Below are positions 31,444 to 40,525 of a DNA stretch of 64,000 bases, in pieces (position 1 is the first letter of the stretch; the number at the start of each line of letters is the position of its first letter). A program made the translations under genes and the position numbers. Origin of the DNA: Bradyrhizobium sp. CCGE-LA001 (GTDB lineage Bacteria > Pseudomonadota > Alphaproteobacteria > Rhizobiales > Xanthobacteraceae); contig NZ_CP013949.1 of the NCBI RefSeq assembly GCF_000296215.2, positions 2,721,501-2,785,500 on the forward strand. The letters are read 5' to 3'. The notes below the pieces were generated by a model. That model saw only the letters and a program-made list of their open reading frames with translations. It was not told where the DNA came from and did no database searches.

Positions 31444-33492
31444 ATGAGCCTCTCGATCCATCGCGATACTCCGCGAGCCAGAACGCTGCCGAGCGCGGCA
31501 GCTGATGGCGTCGCTGCCGGCGCGGCGGCGGGGCAGGGGATCAGGACTCGGCTCTTCACCAAATATGTCGCGCTGTTCGTGGCCGTCGTCGCAATCGCGC
31601 TGCTGGCCAATGGCCTATTCGAAGTCTTCTTCTATTATCGCGAACACAAGGCTTCGCTGATCCGGGTCCAGCACGAGCAGGCCGAGGCGGCCGCGACCAA
31701 GATTGGCCAGTTCGTCAAGGAGATCGAGAGCCAGCTCGGATGGACCACGCAACTGCCTTGGTCCGGCGGCTCGATCGAGCAACGCCGCTTCGACGCGCTG
31801 CGCCTTTTGCGCCAGGTGCCTGCCATTACCGAGCTCGCCCAGGTGGACTCGACGGGCAAGGAGCGGTTGCGGGTCTCGCGGCTGGCGATGGACGCGCTCG
31901 ACAGCGGGATCGATCTGTCGAGCGATCCGAAATTCACTGAGGCGGTCGCGCGCAAGGTCTATTACGGTCCGGTCTATTTCCGCAGGGACTCCGAGCCCTA
32001 CATGACGCTGGCTCTGGCCGGCGCGCGCAAGGACGCCGGCGTCAGCATCGCGGAAGTCAATCTCAAGCTCATCTGGGACGTCGTGTCCCAGATCAAGGTC
32101 GGCCAGCACGGGCACGCCTACGTGGTCGGACCGGGGGGACGCCTGATCGCGCATCCCGATATCAGTCTCGTTCTTCGAAATACCGACATGTCCGGCCTCG
32201 CACAGGTCCGCGCCGCACAGGCCGCCGGCGGCACCATGCCGGTTGTGATCGAGGAAGCGCACAATATTCAGGGTCAGAAGGTCTTGACAGCCTCCGCTCC
32301 GATCCAGCCGCTGGGCTGGACCATGTTCGTCGAGCTGCCGGTCGAGGAAGCTTATGCCGCGCTCTACGCCTCGTTGCAGCGGCTCGCGATCGTGCTGCTG
32401 GCGGCATCGATCTTCGCGGTGCTCGCGGGGATATTCCTGGCGCGCCGCATGGTCGGTCCGATCCAGGCGCTGCGCAGCGGCGCCGAGCGGATTGGCGGTG
32501 GCGACTTCTCGCAGCGCATCTCGATTGCAACCGGCGACGAGCTGGAAGGCCTCGCCAACCAGTTCAACGACATGGGCGCGCGATTGCAGGAATCCTATGC
32601 CGACCTCGAGAACAAGGTCGAGCAGCGTACCGCAGAGCTCCGGCAATCCCTGAACGATCTACGCACCGCGCAGGACCGCCTGATCCAGACCGAGAAGCTC
32701 GCGTCCCTCGGCCAGCTCACTGCAGGCATCGCCCACGAGATCAAGAACCCGCTCAACTTCGTCAATAACTTCTCGTCGGTGTCGACGGAGCTGATCGACG
32801 AGCTCAATGAGACCCTGCGATCGGCCGCGCTCGACGGCAAGACGAAGGAGGAGGTCGACGAGCTTACCGGCATGCTCAGGGGCAACCTCGAGAAGGTGGT
32901 GCAGCATGGCAAACGTGCCGATTCCATCGTCAGGAACATGCTGCTGCATTCGCGCGAGGGCTCCGGCGAGCATCGCGCCGTCGATATCAACGGCATCGTG
33001 GAGGAAAGCCTCAACCTGGCCTATCACGGCGCCAGGGCCGAACGGCCTGCCTTCAACGTCACGCTCCAGCGCAGCCTCGATCCCGCGGCGGGTGTGGTCG
33101 ACATCTATCCGCAGGAGATCACGCGCGTCTTCCTCAATCTGATCTCGAATGGATTCTATGCCACGGCCAAGCGCAAGGAGGGCGAGGGCGACGCCTTCGA
33201 GCCCATCTTGAGCGTTGCGACCAAAGATCTCGGCGGCAGCGTCGAAATCCGGATCCGCGACAACGGCACCGGAATTCCGCCCGAAGTGAAGGAGAAGATG
33301 TTCAATCCCTTCTTCACCACCAAGCCGGCCGGGGAGGGCACTGGGCTCGGCCTTTCCATGAGCCATGATATCGTCGTGAAGCAACATGGCGGCACGATCG
33401 ACGTGAACACGACACAAGGTGTATTCACCGAATTCATCATCACGCTGCCGCGCACGATGGCGGCAGGCGGCACTTCCGGAGGCAAGACTTGA
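31444..33492 (+). CDS. Sensor histidine kinase with Cache-type sensor and HAMP domain
   Basis: This 682-residue membrane kinase has TM1 at about residues 40-60, a large extracytoplasmic Cache-like domain (about 65-300; VGQHGHAYVVGPGGRLIAHP is typical), TM2 at about 313-332, HAMP (to ~385), a coiled coil, HisKA with His431 in AGIAHEIKNPLNF, then the ATPase domain: N-box LNLISNGFYA, G1 DNGTGIPPE, F-box FNPFFTTK and G2 GTGLGLS. It should sense a small periplasmic ligand and phosphorylate the response regulators that follow. It overlaps the first of these by four bases. Confidence 0.93.
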   Translation: MSLSIHRDTPRARTLPSAAADGVAAGAAAGQGIRTRLFTKYVALFVAVVAIALLANGLFEVFFYYREHKASLIRVQHEQAEAAATKIGQFVKEIESQLGWTTQLPWSGGSIEQRRFDALRLLRQVPAITELAQVDSTGKERLRVSRLAMDALDSGIDLSSDPKFTEAVARKVYYGPVYFRRDSEPYMTLALAGARKDAGVSIAEVNLKLIWDVVSQIKVGQHGHAYVVGPGGRLIAHPDISLVLRNTDMSGLAQVRAAQAAGGTMPVVIEEAHNIQGQKVLTASAPIQPLGWTMFVELPVEEAYAALYASLQRLAIVLLAASIFAVLAGIFLARRMVGPIQALRSGAERIGGGDFSQRISIATGDELEGLANQFNDMGARLQESYADLENKVEQRTAELRQSLNDLRTAQDRLIQTEKLASLGQLTAGIAHEIKNPLNFVNNFSSVSTELIDELNETLRSAALDGKTKEEVDELTGMLRGNLEKVVQHGKRADSIVRNMLLHSREGSGEHRAVDINGIVEESLNLAYHGARAERPAFNVTLQRSLDPAAGVVDIYPQEITRVFLNLISNGFYATAKRKEGEGDAFEPILSVATKDLGGSVEIRIRDNGTGIPPEVKEKMFNPFFTTKPAGEGTGLGLSMSHDIVVKQHGGTIDVNTTQGVFTEFIITLPRTMAAGGTSGGKT

Positions 33493-33878
33493 ACGTTTAC
33501 ATCCTGGTCGTCGACGACGAACCCGACGTCGAGGCGCTGTTCCGGCAACAGTTCCGGCGCGAGCTGCGCGCCGGCCGCTTCCAGATGGAATTCGCACCCT
33601 CTGCGCCCGATGCGCTCAGGGTCGCCGCCGAGGTTCGCGATCCCTCGCTGATCCTCATTCTCTCCGACATCAACATGCCCGGCATGAGCGGGCTCGACAT
33701 GCTGCCGAAGGTGCGTGCCGCCCATCCGGACGTTCCCGTCATCATGATCACAGCCTATGGCGATGCCGAGACGCGTCGCAAGGCGATCGAGCGCGGTGCC
33801 GTCGGGCTGCTGACCAAGCCGATCGACTTTGCGCTGCTGCGGCAGGAAATCGACACGAGGCTCGAGCAAGCCGCATGA
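33489..33878 (+). CDS. Single-domain response regulator
   Basis: This 129-residue receiver starts at TTG, with GGAGG six bases upstream, overlapping the kinase stop. The acidic pair VVDDEPD is at the start, the phosphoacceptor Asp60 lies in ILSDINMPGMSG, and the switch Thr (MITAYGD) and Lys (LTKPIDF) follow. It has no output domain, so it acts as a shuttle or competitor in a phosphorelay, or by protein contact. It overlaps the next gene by four bases. Confidence 0.92.
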   Translation: MNVYILVVDDEPDVEALFRQQFRRELRAGRFQMEFAPSAPDALRVAAEVRDPSLILILSDINMPGMSGLDMLPKVRAAHPDVPVIMITAYGDAETRRKAIERGAVGLLTKPIDFALLRQEIDTRLEQAA

Positions 33879-35125
33879 CTGCGACCATCCTCTTCGTCGA
33901 TGACGAGCCGGATTTGGAGGCACTGATCCTGCAGAAGTTCCGCAGGCAGATCCGCGACGGACTGATCGATATCAAGTTCGCGCGCGACGGCCTCGAGGCG
34001 CTGCAATCGCTCGAACAGAACCCGCATGTCGACATGGTGGTCTCCGACATCAACATGCCCAGGATGGACGGACTGTCGCTGCTCGCCAAGCTCCAGGAGG
34101 CCGAGGACAAGAAGTCGACCATCATCGTCTCCGCCTATGGCGACATGAGCAACATCCGCACTGCCATGAACCGCGGCGCATTCGACTTCCTGACCAAGCC
34201 GATCGATTTCGCCGACCTGGAAGCCACGATCGACAAGACCATTCGCCACGTCGAGATGCTGCGCGAGGTGCGCCGGCGCCAGGCGGAGGCCGAACGTGCC
34301 CACGCTGCGCTTTCGCGTCATTTCTCCCCGCAACTCGCTAAGCGTCTCGCGGCCAGCGGCGAAGGCGAGGGGATCGAAGTGCAGTGGCGCGAGGTCGCGA
34401 CCATCTTCACCGACATCACCGGTTTCACCTCGCTGGTCGAAAGCGCGCCGCCCGAGACGCTGGGCGCGCTGCTCAACGAGTATGTCGGGGGCATGACCGA
34501 GATCGTCTTCGCGCATGAGGGAACCGTCGCCAAGATCATCGGCGATGCGATCCAGGTCCTGTTCAACGCGCCCGGCGACCAGCCGGACTATGCGACGCGC
34601 GCGGTCGCCTGCGCCCATGATCTCGACGCTTGGGCGCAAGACTTTTGCGTCCGTCAGAAAGCCGGAGGTGTGAACTTCGGCACGACGCGCATCGGCATTC
34701 ATGCGGGCCCGGCGCTGGTCGGGAATTTCGGCGGAAACCGTTTCTTCGATTACACGGCTTATGGGGATTCCATCAATATCGCGGCGCGGCTTGAGGCCGC
34801 CAACAAGCACCTGGGAACGCGGATTTGCGTCAGCGCCAGCGTTGCGCAGTCGGCCGAGACGTTTCACGGCCGGCTCGTCGGCGAGCTGATGTTGCGCGGA
34901 CGCAGCGAACCGCTGCGTGCGTTCGAGCCGCTGCCGCAGGCAAAATTCGAAGCGCCGGAAACGGCGCTATATTCCGAGGCTTTCGCCAAGATGGAAGCCG
35001 GCGACCCAGCGGCCATGCCGGCCTTCGCCGCGCTGGTCGGCATGCATGCCGACGATGCCTTGGCGGGCTTTCACCTGAAGCGCCTGCTAAACGGCGCCAA
35101 GGGCATTCGTATGCAACTGGAATAG
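33875..35125 (+). CDS. Response regulator fused to class III adenylate/guanylate cyclase
   Basis: From ATG 33875 the product is 416 residues. The receiver (1-~120) has FVDDEPD, Asp58 in VVSDINMPRMDG and LTKPIDF. A helical linker (VRRRQAEAERAHAALSRHF) leads to a class III cyclase domain (~165-345): ATIFTDITGFTSLVES and KIIGDAIQVLF supply the two metal-binding Asp residues, KIIGD carries the Lys used for adenine recognition, and YTAYGDSINIAARLEA follows. All catalytic positions seem present, so the protein should make cAMP under control of receiver phosphorylation. The last ~60 residues have no recognised domain. Confidence 0.9.
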   Translation: MTATILFVDDEPDLEALILQKFRRQIRDGLIDIKFARDGLEALQSLEQNPHVDMVVSDINMPRMDGLSLLAKLQEAEDKKSTIIVSAYGDMSNIRTAMNRGAFDFLTKPIDFADLEATIDKTIRHVEMLREVRRRQAEAERAHAALSRHFSPQLAKRLAASGEGEGIEVQWREVATIFTDITGFTSLVESAPPETLGALLNEYVGGMTEIVFAHEGTVAKIIGDAIQVLFNAPGDQPDYATRAVACAHDLDAWAQDFCVRQKAGGVNFGTTRIGIHAGPALVGNFGGNRFFDYTAYGDSINIAARLEAANKHLGTRICVSASVAQSAETFHGRLVGELMLRGRSEPLRAFEPLPQAKFEAPETALYSEAFAKMEAGDPAAMPAFAALVGMHADDALAGFHLKRLLNGAKGIRMQLE

Positions 35126-35134
35126 GAGTTTGTC

Positions 35135-35881
35135 ATGGTTCGTGAGTTCTCTGCCGGCAATTATCGTTTCATTCCGTCCGTGTTTCAGTATTCGGCAGGT
35201 GCGGCCGCCGATGACGGTTACGAGATCGAGCGCGTTCGCTTCGACCGCCTGGTGCCGCTCGTGGAAGGGTTCGCGCTGGCGGCGAAATTCATCCAGGAGG
35301 CCGGGCGTCCGCTCACGGCGTTTTGTGCTTGCGAGCTGCGCTCGCCGGCAGCCTTCAGCGAGGAAGGCTTTAGGGCCTTCAACCTGCATTATGTGAAGAC
35401 GCTGTCGGAATGGGGCATCTTTGACGGCACCACCAACCCGGTGGCGCGCAGCAATGTCTGCCCCGAGATCGACCCGCCCTCGGAGCCATCGTTCTATGCG
35501 TTCTCCTTCACGCGCCCGAGCCGCTCGAGCGCGCCGAGCTTCGTCATCGCCGGCGGCGCCGAGGCACGGGAGGGCAGCGGGACCTATGTCGAGCGCACCG
35601 TGCGCTACCGCGACCTCAGTGCGGAAGGCCTGCGCGAGAAGGTGCGCTTCACGACGACCTCGCAGATGGAGAGCCGGATGGCGGCCTTTGGCTTCGGTTG
35701 GAAGGACACCACGGGCGTGCAGGCCTATTCCGTCCACGACTTCCATCACGCGCTGGTCGACGAGCTGGTCCGTCGCGGCGCGCTGCGCTCCGGCCTGACG
35801 TGGCATTTTGCCCGGCCGCCGGTGGTCGATCTCGAATACGAGATGGATTGCCGCCGCGTGCTGCGCGAGGTGGTGATCTGA
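35135..35881 (+). CDS. CnbZ-like protein (2-amino-5-chloromuconate deaminase family)
   Basis: This 248-residue protein starts at GTG/ATG near 35135 (AGGAGTTTGTC upstream). The sequence pattern YRFIPSVFQYSAGAA, AFCACELRSPAAFSEEGFRAFN, NPVARSNVCPEIDPPSEPSF and LTWHFARPPVVDLEYEMDCR matches what I recall of the CnbZ family, whose founding member deaminates 2-amino-5-chloromuconate in chloronitrobenzene breakdown. The genes of that pathway are not nearby, so the native substrate here is probably a different amino- or enamine-acid. It follows the cyclase gene by nine bases and may be read with it. Confidence 0.6.
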   Translation: MVREFSAGNYRFIPSVFQYSAGAAADDGYEIERVRFDRLVPLVEGFALAAKFIQEAGRPLTAFCACELRSPAAFSEEGFRAFNLHYVKTLSEWGIFDGTTNPVARSNVCPEIDPPSEPSFYAFSFTRPSRSSAPSFVIAGGAEAREGSGTYVERTVRYRDLSAEGLREKVRFTTTSQMESRMAAFGFGWKDTTGVQAYSVHDFHHALVDELVRRGALRSGLTWHFARPPVVDLEYEMDCRRVLREVVI

Positions 35882-35932
35882 TCGGACGGGTCGATTTTCA
35901 CCTACACCAAGGGGCGGGGGCGACGCATCCCT

Positions 35933-36643
35933 TCAAGACCGCTTTGCGTGTGCTGCCGCGATGCTGGCGTCGATGACGCTGCGATCGGTGTTGCCGGCCG
36001 GATTCTGCCGCGTCGGCATGGACGCGCGGAAGTGCACCCACAGCTCGTGGCTGACCCGCTCCAGCCGGTCGAGCTCACCGAGCGGATCGGGGTGGTCGTC
36101 GGCGCGAATGTCCAGCGCCGGCCATTCCTCCTCGCCGTGGATCAGCAGAGCCGCGGATTGCTTGCCGCGCTTGTCGCCGCCGGCGGCTTCGCCCGCGCGC
36201 ATCGCCGCGAGCAAACGGCGCGGGAAGGGCAGGCTGTCATTGGCGATGTAGGTCTTGGCGGTCTCGTCGAGCACGTCGGCACCCGCCAGCATGTTGCCGG
36301 CGATCGAGAAGCCGCTGCCTGCGATGTGGCCGCACCAATCGACACAATCGCGCCCGGTATGCGCGGCGATCTCGCCGCTCGAATCCATGATGTGGATCTG
36401 GCGGCTTTCGCGGCCGTCGTCGGTTGCGAGGAGGGTGGCCAGCACGTCATGCGCATTGAGGCCTTCACGCAGCAGCTTGATGCCGTCGATGCCGTAATAG
36501 GGATTGACGAAGGCCTGCGTTGCGATGGCGCCGAGACCGGCGGCGATGTACGGGACCCGTGCGCCGACGGCGAAGAAGCGTGTCGCAACCGCGATGCCGA
36601 ACTGGCCGGTGGCAGGATCGCGCGCGATGATCGACCAGGTCAT
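35933..36643 (-). CDS. DUF1028 family protein (Ntn-hydrolase-like)
   Basis: This 236-residue protein has the family start MTWSIIARDPATGQFGIAVATRFFAVG and the conserved QAFVNPYYGIDG and GNMLAG motifs. DUF1028 is predicted to have an Ntn-hydrolase fold, and members are often found beside peptide transporters and gamma-glutamyltransferase-like genes. It starts nine bases after the gamma-glutamyltransferase stop and is the last gene of the seven-gene minus-strand operon. A role in processing imported peptides or amides is likely but unproven. Confidence 0.82.
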   Translation of the reverse strand: MTWSIIARDPATGQFGIAVATRFFAVGARVPYIAAGLGAIATQAFVNPYYGIDGIKLLREGLNAHDVLATLLATDDGRESRQIHIMDSSGEIAAHTGRDCVDWCGHIAGSGFSIAGNMLAGADVLDETAKTYIANDSLPFPRRLLAAMRAGEAAGGDKRGKQSAALLIHGEEEWPALDIRADDHPDPLGELDRLERVSHELWVHFRASMPTRQNPAGNTDRSVIDASIAAAHAKRS

Positions 36644-36652
36644 GTGCTGTCC

Positions 36653-38458
36653 TCAGCGTCCCGCCGCGTAGCCTTGCATGCCGCGCGGATTGGCGGCGGC
36701 GCGCCGGCGCGGGCCGACCCGCGAGGCCGCCGTGAGGCGGCCTTCCGACCAGTCGGGGCCGACCTCGATGATGTGGCCGCGCTCGCGCAGATTCTCGATC
36801 GTCGCCTTGGGCACGCGGTTCTCGACGACGAGCACGCCCGGGCGCGCGGTGCGCGGCCAGAACGAGATCGGAAAATGCTCGGAGTGCCAGGCCGGCGCGT
36901 CGATCGCCTCCTGGAGGTTGAGGTTGCAATGGACGTGGCGCAGGAAGAACTGCGTGATCCACTGGTCCTGCTGATCGCCGCCGGGCGAGCCCCAGGCGAG
37001 ATACGGCTCGCCGTCGCGTAGCGCCATGGTCGGCGACAGCGTGGTGCGCGGCCGCTTGCCCGGCGCGAGCGCGGCTGGATGATCTTCCTCCAGCCAGAAC
37101 ATCTGGGCGCGGCTGCCCAGGCAAAAGCCGAGCTCCGGAATGATCGGTGAGGATTGCAGCCAGCCGCCCGACGGCGTCGAGGACACCATGTTGCCGTCCC
37201 TGTCGATGATGTCAAAATGCCCGGTGTCGCCGCGCACTTCGCCGAAGCGCCCGACCGTCGGCTCGCCGGCACCGAGCGCACCGACCGCCTCGCGCTGCCC
37301 TTCTGCGCGGCGCAGTTTTACCACGCCGCCGAAGCCTTCAACGGAGCCGGGCACGAAGTCGAGCGAGGCCTTGTCGGTGACGAGCTTGCGGCGCTCGTCG
37401 TTGTAGGCATCCGACAGCAGGGTCGCGATCGGGATCTCGGTGAACTTGGGGTCGCCGTAGAATTTTTCGCGGTCGGCGAAGGCCAGTTTGGCGCATTCGA
37501 TCTGGAGATGGATGAAGTCCGGACCGGTTGGGTCGAGGCCGTCGAGCGCAAAGCCCTTGAGCAGCGCGAGCTGTTGCAGCGTCACGGGGCCCTGGCTCCA
37601 GACGCCGGCTTTGCAGACGGTGTAGCGGCCGTAATCGTAGGTGAGCGGTGCCTCGACCGTCGGCTGCCAGCGCGCCATGTCGTCGGCCGAGAGCACGCCG
37701 CGATGTGGCGAGCCGCTGACGTCCATCACTTCCTGGGTGCGACAGAATTTGTCGATGGCTTCCGCGACGAAGCCCTCCGACCAGGCCTTTCGCGCTCGCT
37801 CGATCTCTGCATCGCGGCCACCGCCGCCGCTTTCGGCCTCGCCGAGAATGCGGGCATAGGTCGCGGCCAGCGTCTTGTTGGTGAAGAGCGTGCCGGGCCT
37901 AGGCACCTCGCCGTTCGGCAAATAGACCGCGGCCGAGGTCGGCCAGTGCTTGCGGAACAGCTGCTCGACGGTCTGGATCGTGGCGCAGGCGCGCTCGACC
38001 AGCGGATAGCCGTCGCGGGCATAGGAGATCGCGGGCTCCAGCACGTCGCGCACGCGCATCGTGCCGTAGTCGCGCAGCAGCATCATCCAGGATTCGAAGG
38101 TGCCGGGCACGCAGGCCGCGAGGAGACCGGTGCCGGGCACCATGTCGAGGCCTTCGCTCCTGTAATGCGCGATGGTGGCGCGCGCCGGGGCCGGGCCCTG
38201 GCCGCAGATCACCTCGGTGCGGCCACGTTTGACGTCATGGACGATGATCGGCACGTCGCCGCCGGGCCCGTTAAGATGCGGCTCGACCACCTGAAGCGTG
38301 AAGGCGGTGGCGACACCGGCATCGAAGGCATTGCCGCCCTTTTCCAGAACGCTCATGCCGACGGCGGTCGCGATCCAGTGCGTGGTGGCAACGACCCCGA
38401 AGGTGCCTTCGATCTCCGGCCTCGTCGTGAACGGATCGGGATTGACGTTGCTGGCCAT
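36653..38458 (-). CDS. ggt: Gamma-glutamyltransferase family protein
   Basis: The 601 residues follow the Ntn-hydrolase GGT plan: VVATTHWIATAVGMSVLEKGGNAFDA at the start, GPGGDVPIIVHD, then the autoprocessing site region GDTGHFDIIDRDGNMVSSTPSGGW, where the Thr before GHF is the expected nucleophile, and RPRTTLSPTMALRDGEPYLAWGSPGGDQQ in the small subunit. No signal peptide is visible, so this member may be cytoplasmic and act on imported gamma-glutamyl compounds. It lies directly behind the transporter's second ATPase gene. Substrate preference (glutathione or another) cannot be read. Confidence 0.87.
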   Translation of the reverse strand: MASNVNPDPFTTRPEIEGTFGVVATTHWIATAVGMSVLEKGGNAFDAGVATAFTLQVVEPHLNGPGGDVPIIVHDVKRGRTEVICGQGPAPARATIAHYRSEGLDMVPGTGLLAACVPGTFESWMMLLRDYGTMRVRDVLEPAISYARDGYPLVERACATIQTVEQLFRKHWPTSAAVYLPNGEVPRPGTLFTNKTLAATYARILGEAESGGGGRDAEIERARKAWSEGFVAEAIDKFCRTQEVMDVSGSPHRGVLSADDMARWQPTVEAPLTYDYGRYTVCKAGVWSQGPVTLQQLALLKGFALDGLDPTGPDFIHLQIECAKLAFADREKFYGDPKFTEIPIATLLSDAYNDERRKLVTDKASLDFVPGSVEGFGGVVKLRRAEGQREAVGALGAGEPTVGRFGEVRGDTGHFDIIDRDGNMVSSTPSGGWLQSSPIIPELGFCLGSRAQMFWLEEDHPAALAPGKRPRTTLSPTMALRDGEPYLAWGSPGGDQQDQWITQFFLRHVHCNLNLQEAIDAPAWHSEHFPISFWPRTARPGVLVVENRVPKATIENLRERGHIIEVGPDWSEGRLTAASRVGPRRRAAANPRGMQGYAAGR

Positions 38459-38539
38459 GGGCTACCTCGTTTGCGACGCGCGCAATTGATCACAGGGCCA
38501 CGCCAGCGCCAAATGCGCAGGCTGCATGGCACGCGCGCG

Positions 38540-39529
38540 TCACGCCGGGACCGGCGCGGTGTTGACCGCGTGGCAGGCGACGCCGCCGATCAGTTCCGGC
38601 GTCTCCTTGCGGCATAGATCGAACGCCAGTGGGCAGCGCGGATTGAAGGCGCAGCCTGAGGGGGGATTGATCGGGTTCGGGATCTCGCCTTTCACTGGAA
38701 TGCGCTGGCGGCCGCTCATGGCGAGATCGGGCACCGCACCGAGCAGCATCTTGGTGTAGGGCATGCGCGGGCGCGCGAACAGCTCGCGTCCTTCCGCGAT
38801 CTCGACGATGCGGCCGAGATACATCACGCCGACGCGGCTCGCCATGTGACGGACCACGGCGAGGTTGTGGCTGATGAACATGTAGGTCAGGCCGAACTTG
38901 TCCTGGAGGTCGCGCATCAGGTTCAGGATCTGCGCCTGCACGGAGACGTCGAGCGCCGATGTTGGTTCGTCGCAGACGATGAATTCGGCGTCCGATGCGA
39001 GTGCCCGCGCGATCGCGATCCGCTGGCGCTGGCCGCCGGAGAATTCGTGCGGAAATTTCAGCCGGTCGTCGGGGTGCAGGCCGACGAGGCTGAGCAGCTC
39101 GCTGACGCGGGCCTGAATGTCACGCTCGCCCTGGATCAGGTCGAAGGCGCGGATCGGCTCGGAGATGATGGCATCGACGCGGAAGCGCGGATTCAGGCTC
39201 GCATAGGGGTCCTGGAAGATCATCTGAATGCGGCGGCGCAGCTTCCTTCGTGCCGCGGCCTGCCGGGGATCGGTCATCGACACGCCGTCGATCCGCACGT
39301 CGCCGGAGCTCGGCGGCAGCAGGCCGACGACCATGCGCGCCACGGTGGTCTTGCCCGAGCCGGACTCGCCGACCAGCGCAAAGGTCTCGCCCTTCCGGAT
39401 ATCGAAGGTGACGTGATCGACCGCCTTGAGGTATTCGAGGTGCCCGCCTTCGAGCACGCGGTTGAGCCAGGGCTTCGAGACGTCGAAGACACGGCGCAGG
39501 TCTGTCGCCTGGACGAAGGGAGCGCTCAT
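38540..39529 (-). CDS. Peptide ABC transporter ATP-binding protein (DppF/OppF-like)
   Basis: This 329-residue ATPase has Walker A GESGSGKTT, Q-loop MIFQDPYASLNPR, signature FSGGQRQRIAIARAL and Walker B FIVCDEPTSALD, then the oligopeptide-type C-terminal extension (RIPVKGEIPNPINPPSGCAFNPRCP), which holds the Cys-rich cluster typical of Dpp/Opp ATPases. It overlaps the DppD-like gene by four bases and pairs with it to drive the permeases. Confidence 0.94.
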   Translation of the reverse strand: MSAPFVQATDLRRVFDVSKPWLNRVLEGGHLEYLKAVDHVTFDIRKGETFALVGESGSGKTTVARMVVGLLPPSSGDVRIDGVSMTDPRQAAARRKLRRRIQMIFQDPYASLNPRFRVDAIISEPIRAFDLIQGERDIQARVSELLSLVGLHPDDRLKFPHEFSGGQRQRIAIARALASDAEFIVCDEPTSALDVSVQAQILNLMRDLQDKFGLTYMFISHNLAVVRHMASRVGVMYLGRIVEIAEGRELFARPRMPYTKMLLGAVPDLAMSGRQRIPVKGEIPNPINPPSGCAFNPRCPLAFDLCRKETPELIGGVACHAVNTAPVPA

Positions 39530-40512
39530 GCTGCGCTCTCCGCCGGCACATTGTCATAGAGATGGCAGGCGACCGATTGCGCGCCGCGCGGCAGCGGTTC
39601 GGGGCGATCGACCCGGCAGCGATCGAAGGCGAACGCACAGCGCGGATTGAACGAGCAGCCGGGCGGGATTGCCGACAGGCGCGGCATTGAGCCGGGGATC
39701 TGCACGAGGCGGTCGTGGTCTCCGGCCAGCGTCGGGATCGCGCCCATCAGGCCCTTGGCGTAAGGGTGCAGCGGGTTCTTCACGACATCCTGCACGGGCC
39801 CGATCTCGGCGATGCGGCCGGCATACATCACCGCGACGCGGTCCGACGTCTCCGCGATCACGCCCATGTCGTGGGTCACCAGCATCACGGCGGTGCCGTG
39901 ATCGCGCCCGAGCCGCTTGATCAGCGAGATGATCTGCGCCTGCACGGAAACGTCGAGCGCGGTGGTCGGTTCGTCCGCGATGATCAGTTCCGGCTCGGCG
40001 CAGATCGCCAGCGCGATCACCACGCGCTGGCGCATGCCGCCGGAGAACTCGTGCGGATAGCCGTCGATGCGCTTTTCCGGCGCGGGGATGCCGACCTCGG
40101 CCAGGAGGTCGATGGCGCGGCGGCGGGCCGCCGTTTCGGACAGATTCAGATGAGTTCGGATCGTCTCCACGAGCTGGTCGCCGACCCGGTAGAGCGGATT
40201 GAGCGAGGTGAGCGGATCCTGGAAGATCATGCCGATCCGTTTTCCGCGGATGCGGCGCATCTCCTCGGGCCGCAAATTGTCGATGCGCAGGCCTGCGAGA
40301 TGGATCTCGCCGCCGGCGATGCGGCCGGGCGGATCGATCAGGCCGATCACGGAGAGGCCAGTGACGGACTTGCCGGCGCCGGATTCGCCGACGACGCCGA
40401 GCACCTCGCCCCTGGCGATGTCGAAAGAGACGCCGTCGATGGCGCGCAGCGTGCCGCGGCGGGAGGCGAACTCCACATGAAGATCACGCACGGAGAGGAC
40501 GGGTTCGGTCAT
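39526..40512 (-). CDS. Peptide ABC transporter ATP-binding protein (DppD/OppD-like)
   Basis: The ATG complementary to 40510-40512 gives 328 residues; an open frame to 40569 would overlap the permease gene and is not needed. Walker A is GESGAGKS, Q-loop MIFQDPLTSLNP, signature FSGGMRQRVVIALAI and Walker B LIIADEPTTALD. The C-terminal MPRLSAIPPGCSFNPRC cluster is of the Opp/Dpp type. It forms a heterodimer with the product of the next gene. Confidence 0.94.
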   Translation of the reverse strand: MTEPVLSVRDLHVEFASRRGTLRAIDGVSFDIARGEVLGVVGESGAGKSVTGLSVIGLIDPPGRIAGGEIHLAGLRIDNLRPEEMRRIRGKRIGMIFQDPLTSLNPLYRVGDQLVETIRTHLNLSETAARRRAIDLLAEVGIPAPEKRIDGYPHEFSGGMRQRVVIALAICAEPELIIADEPTTALDVSVQAQIISLIKRLGRDHGTAVMLVTHDMGVIAETSDRVAVMYAGRIAEIGPVQDVVKNPLHPYAKGLMGAIPTLAGDHDRLVQIPGSMPRLSAIPPGCSFNPRCAFAFDRCRVDRPEPLPRGAQSVACHLYDNVPAESAA

Positions 40513-40525
40513 TTGGAACGCACGC

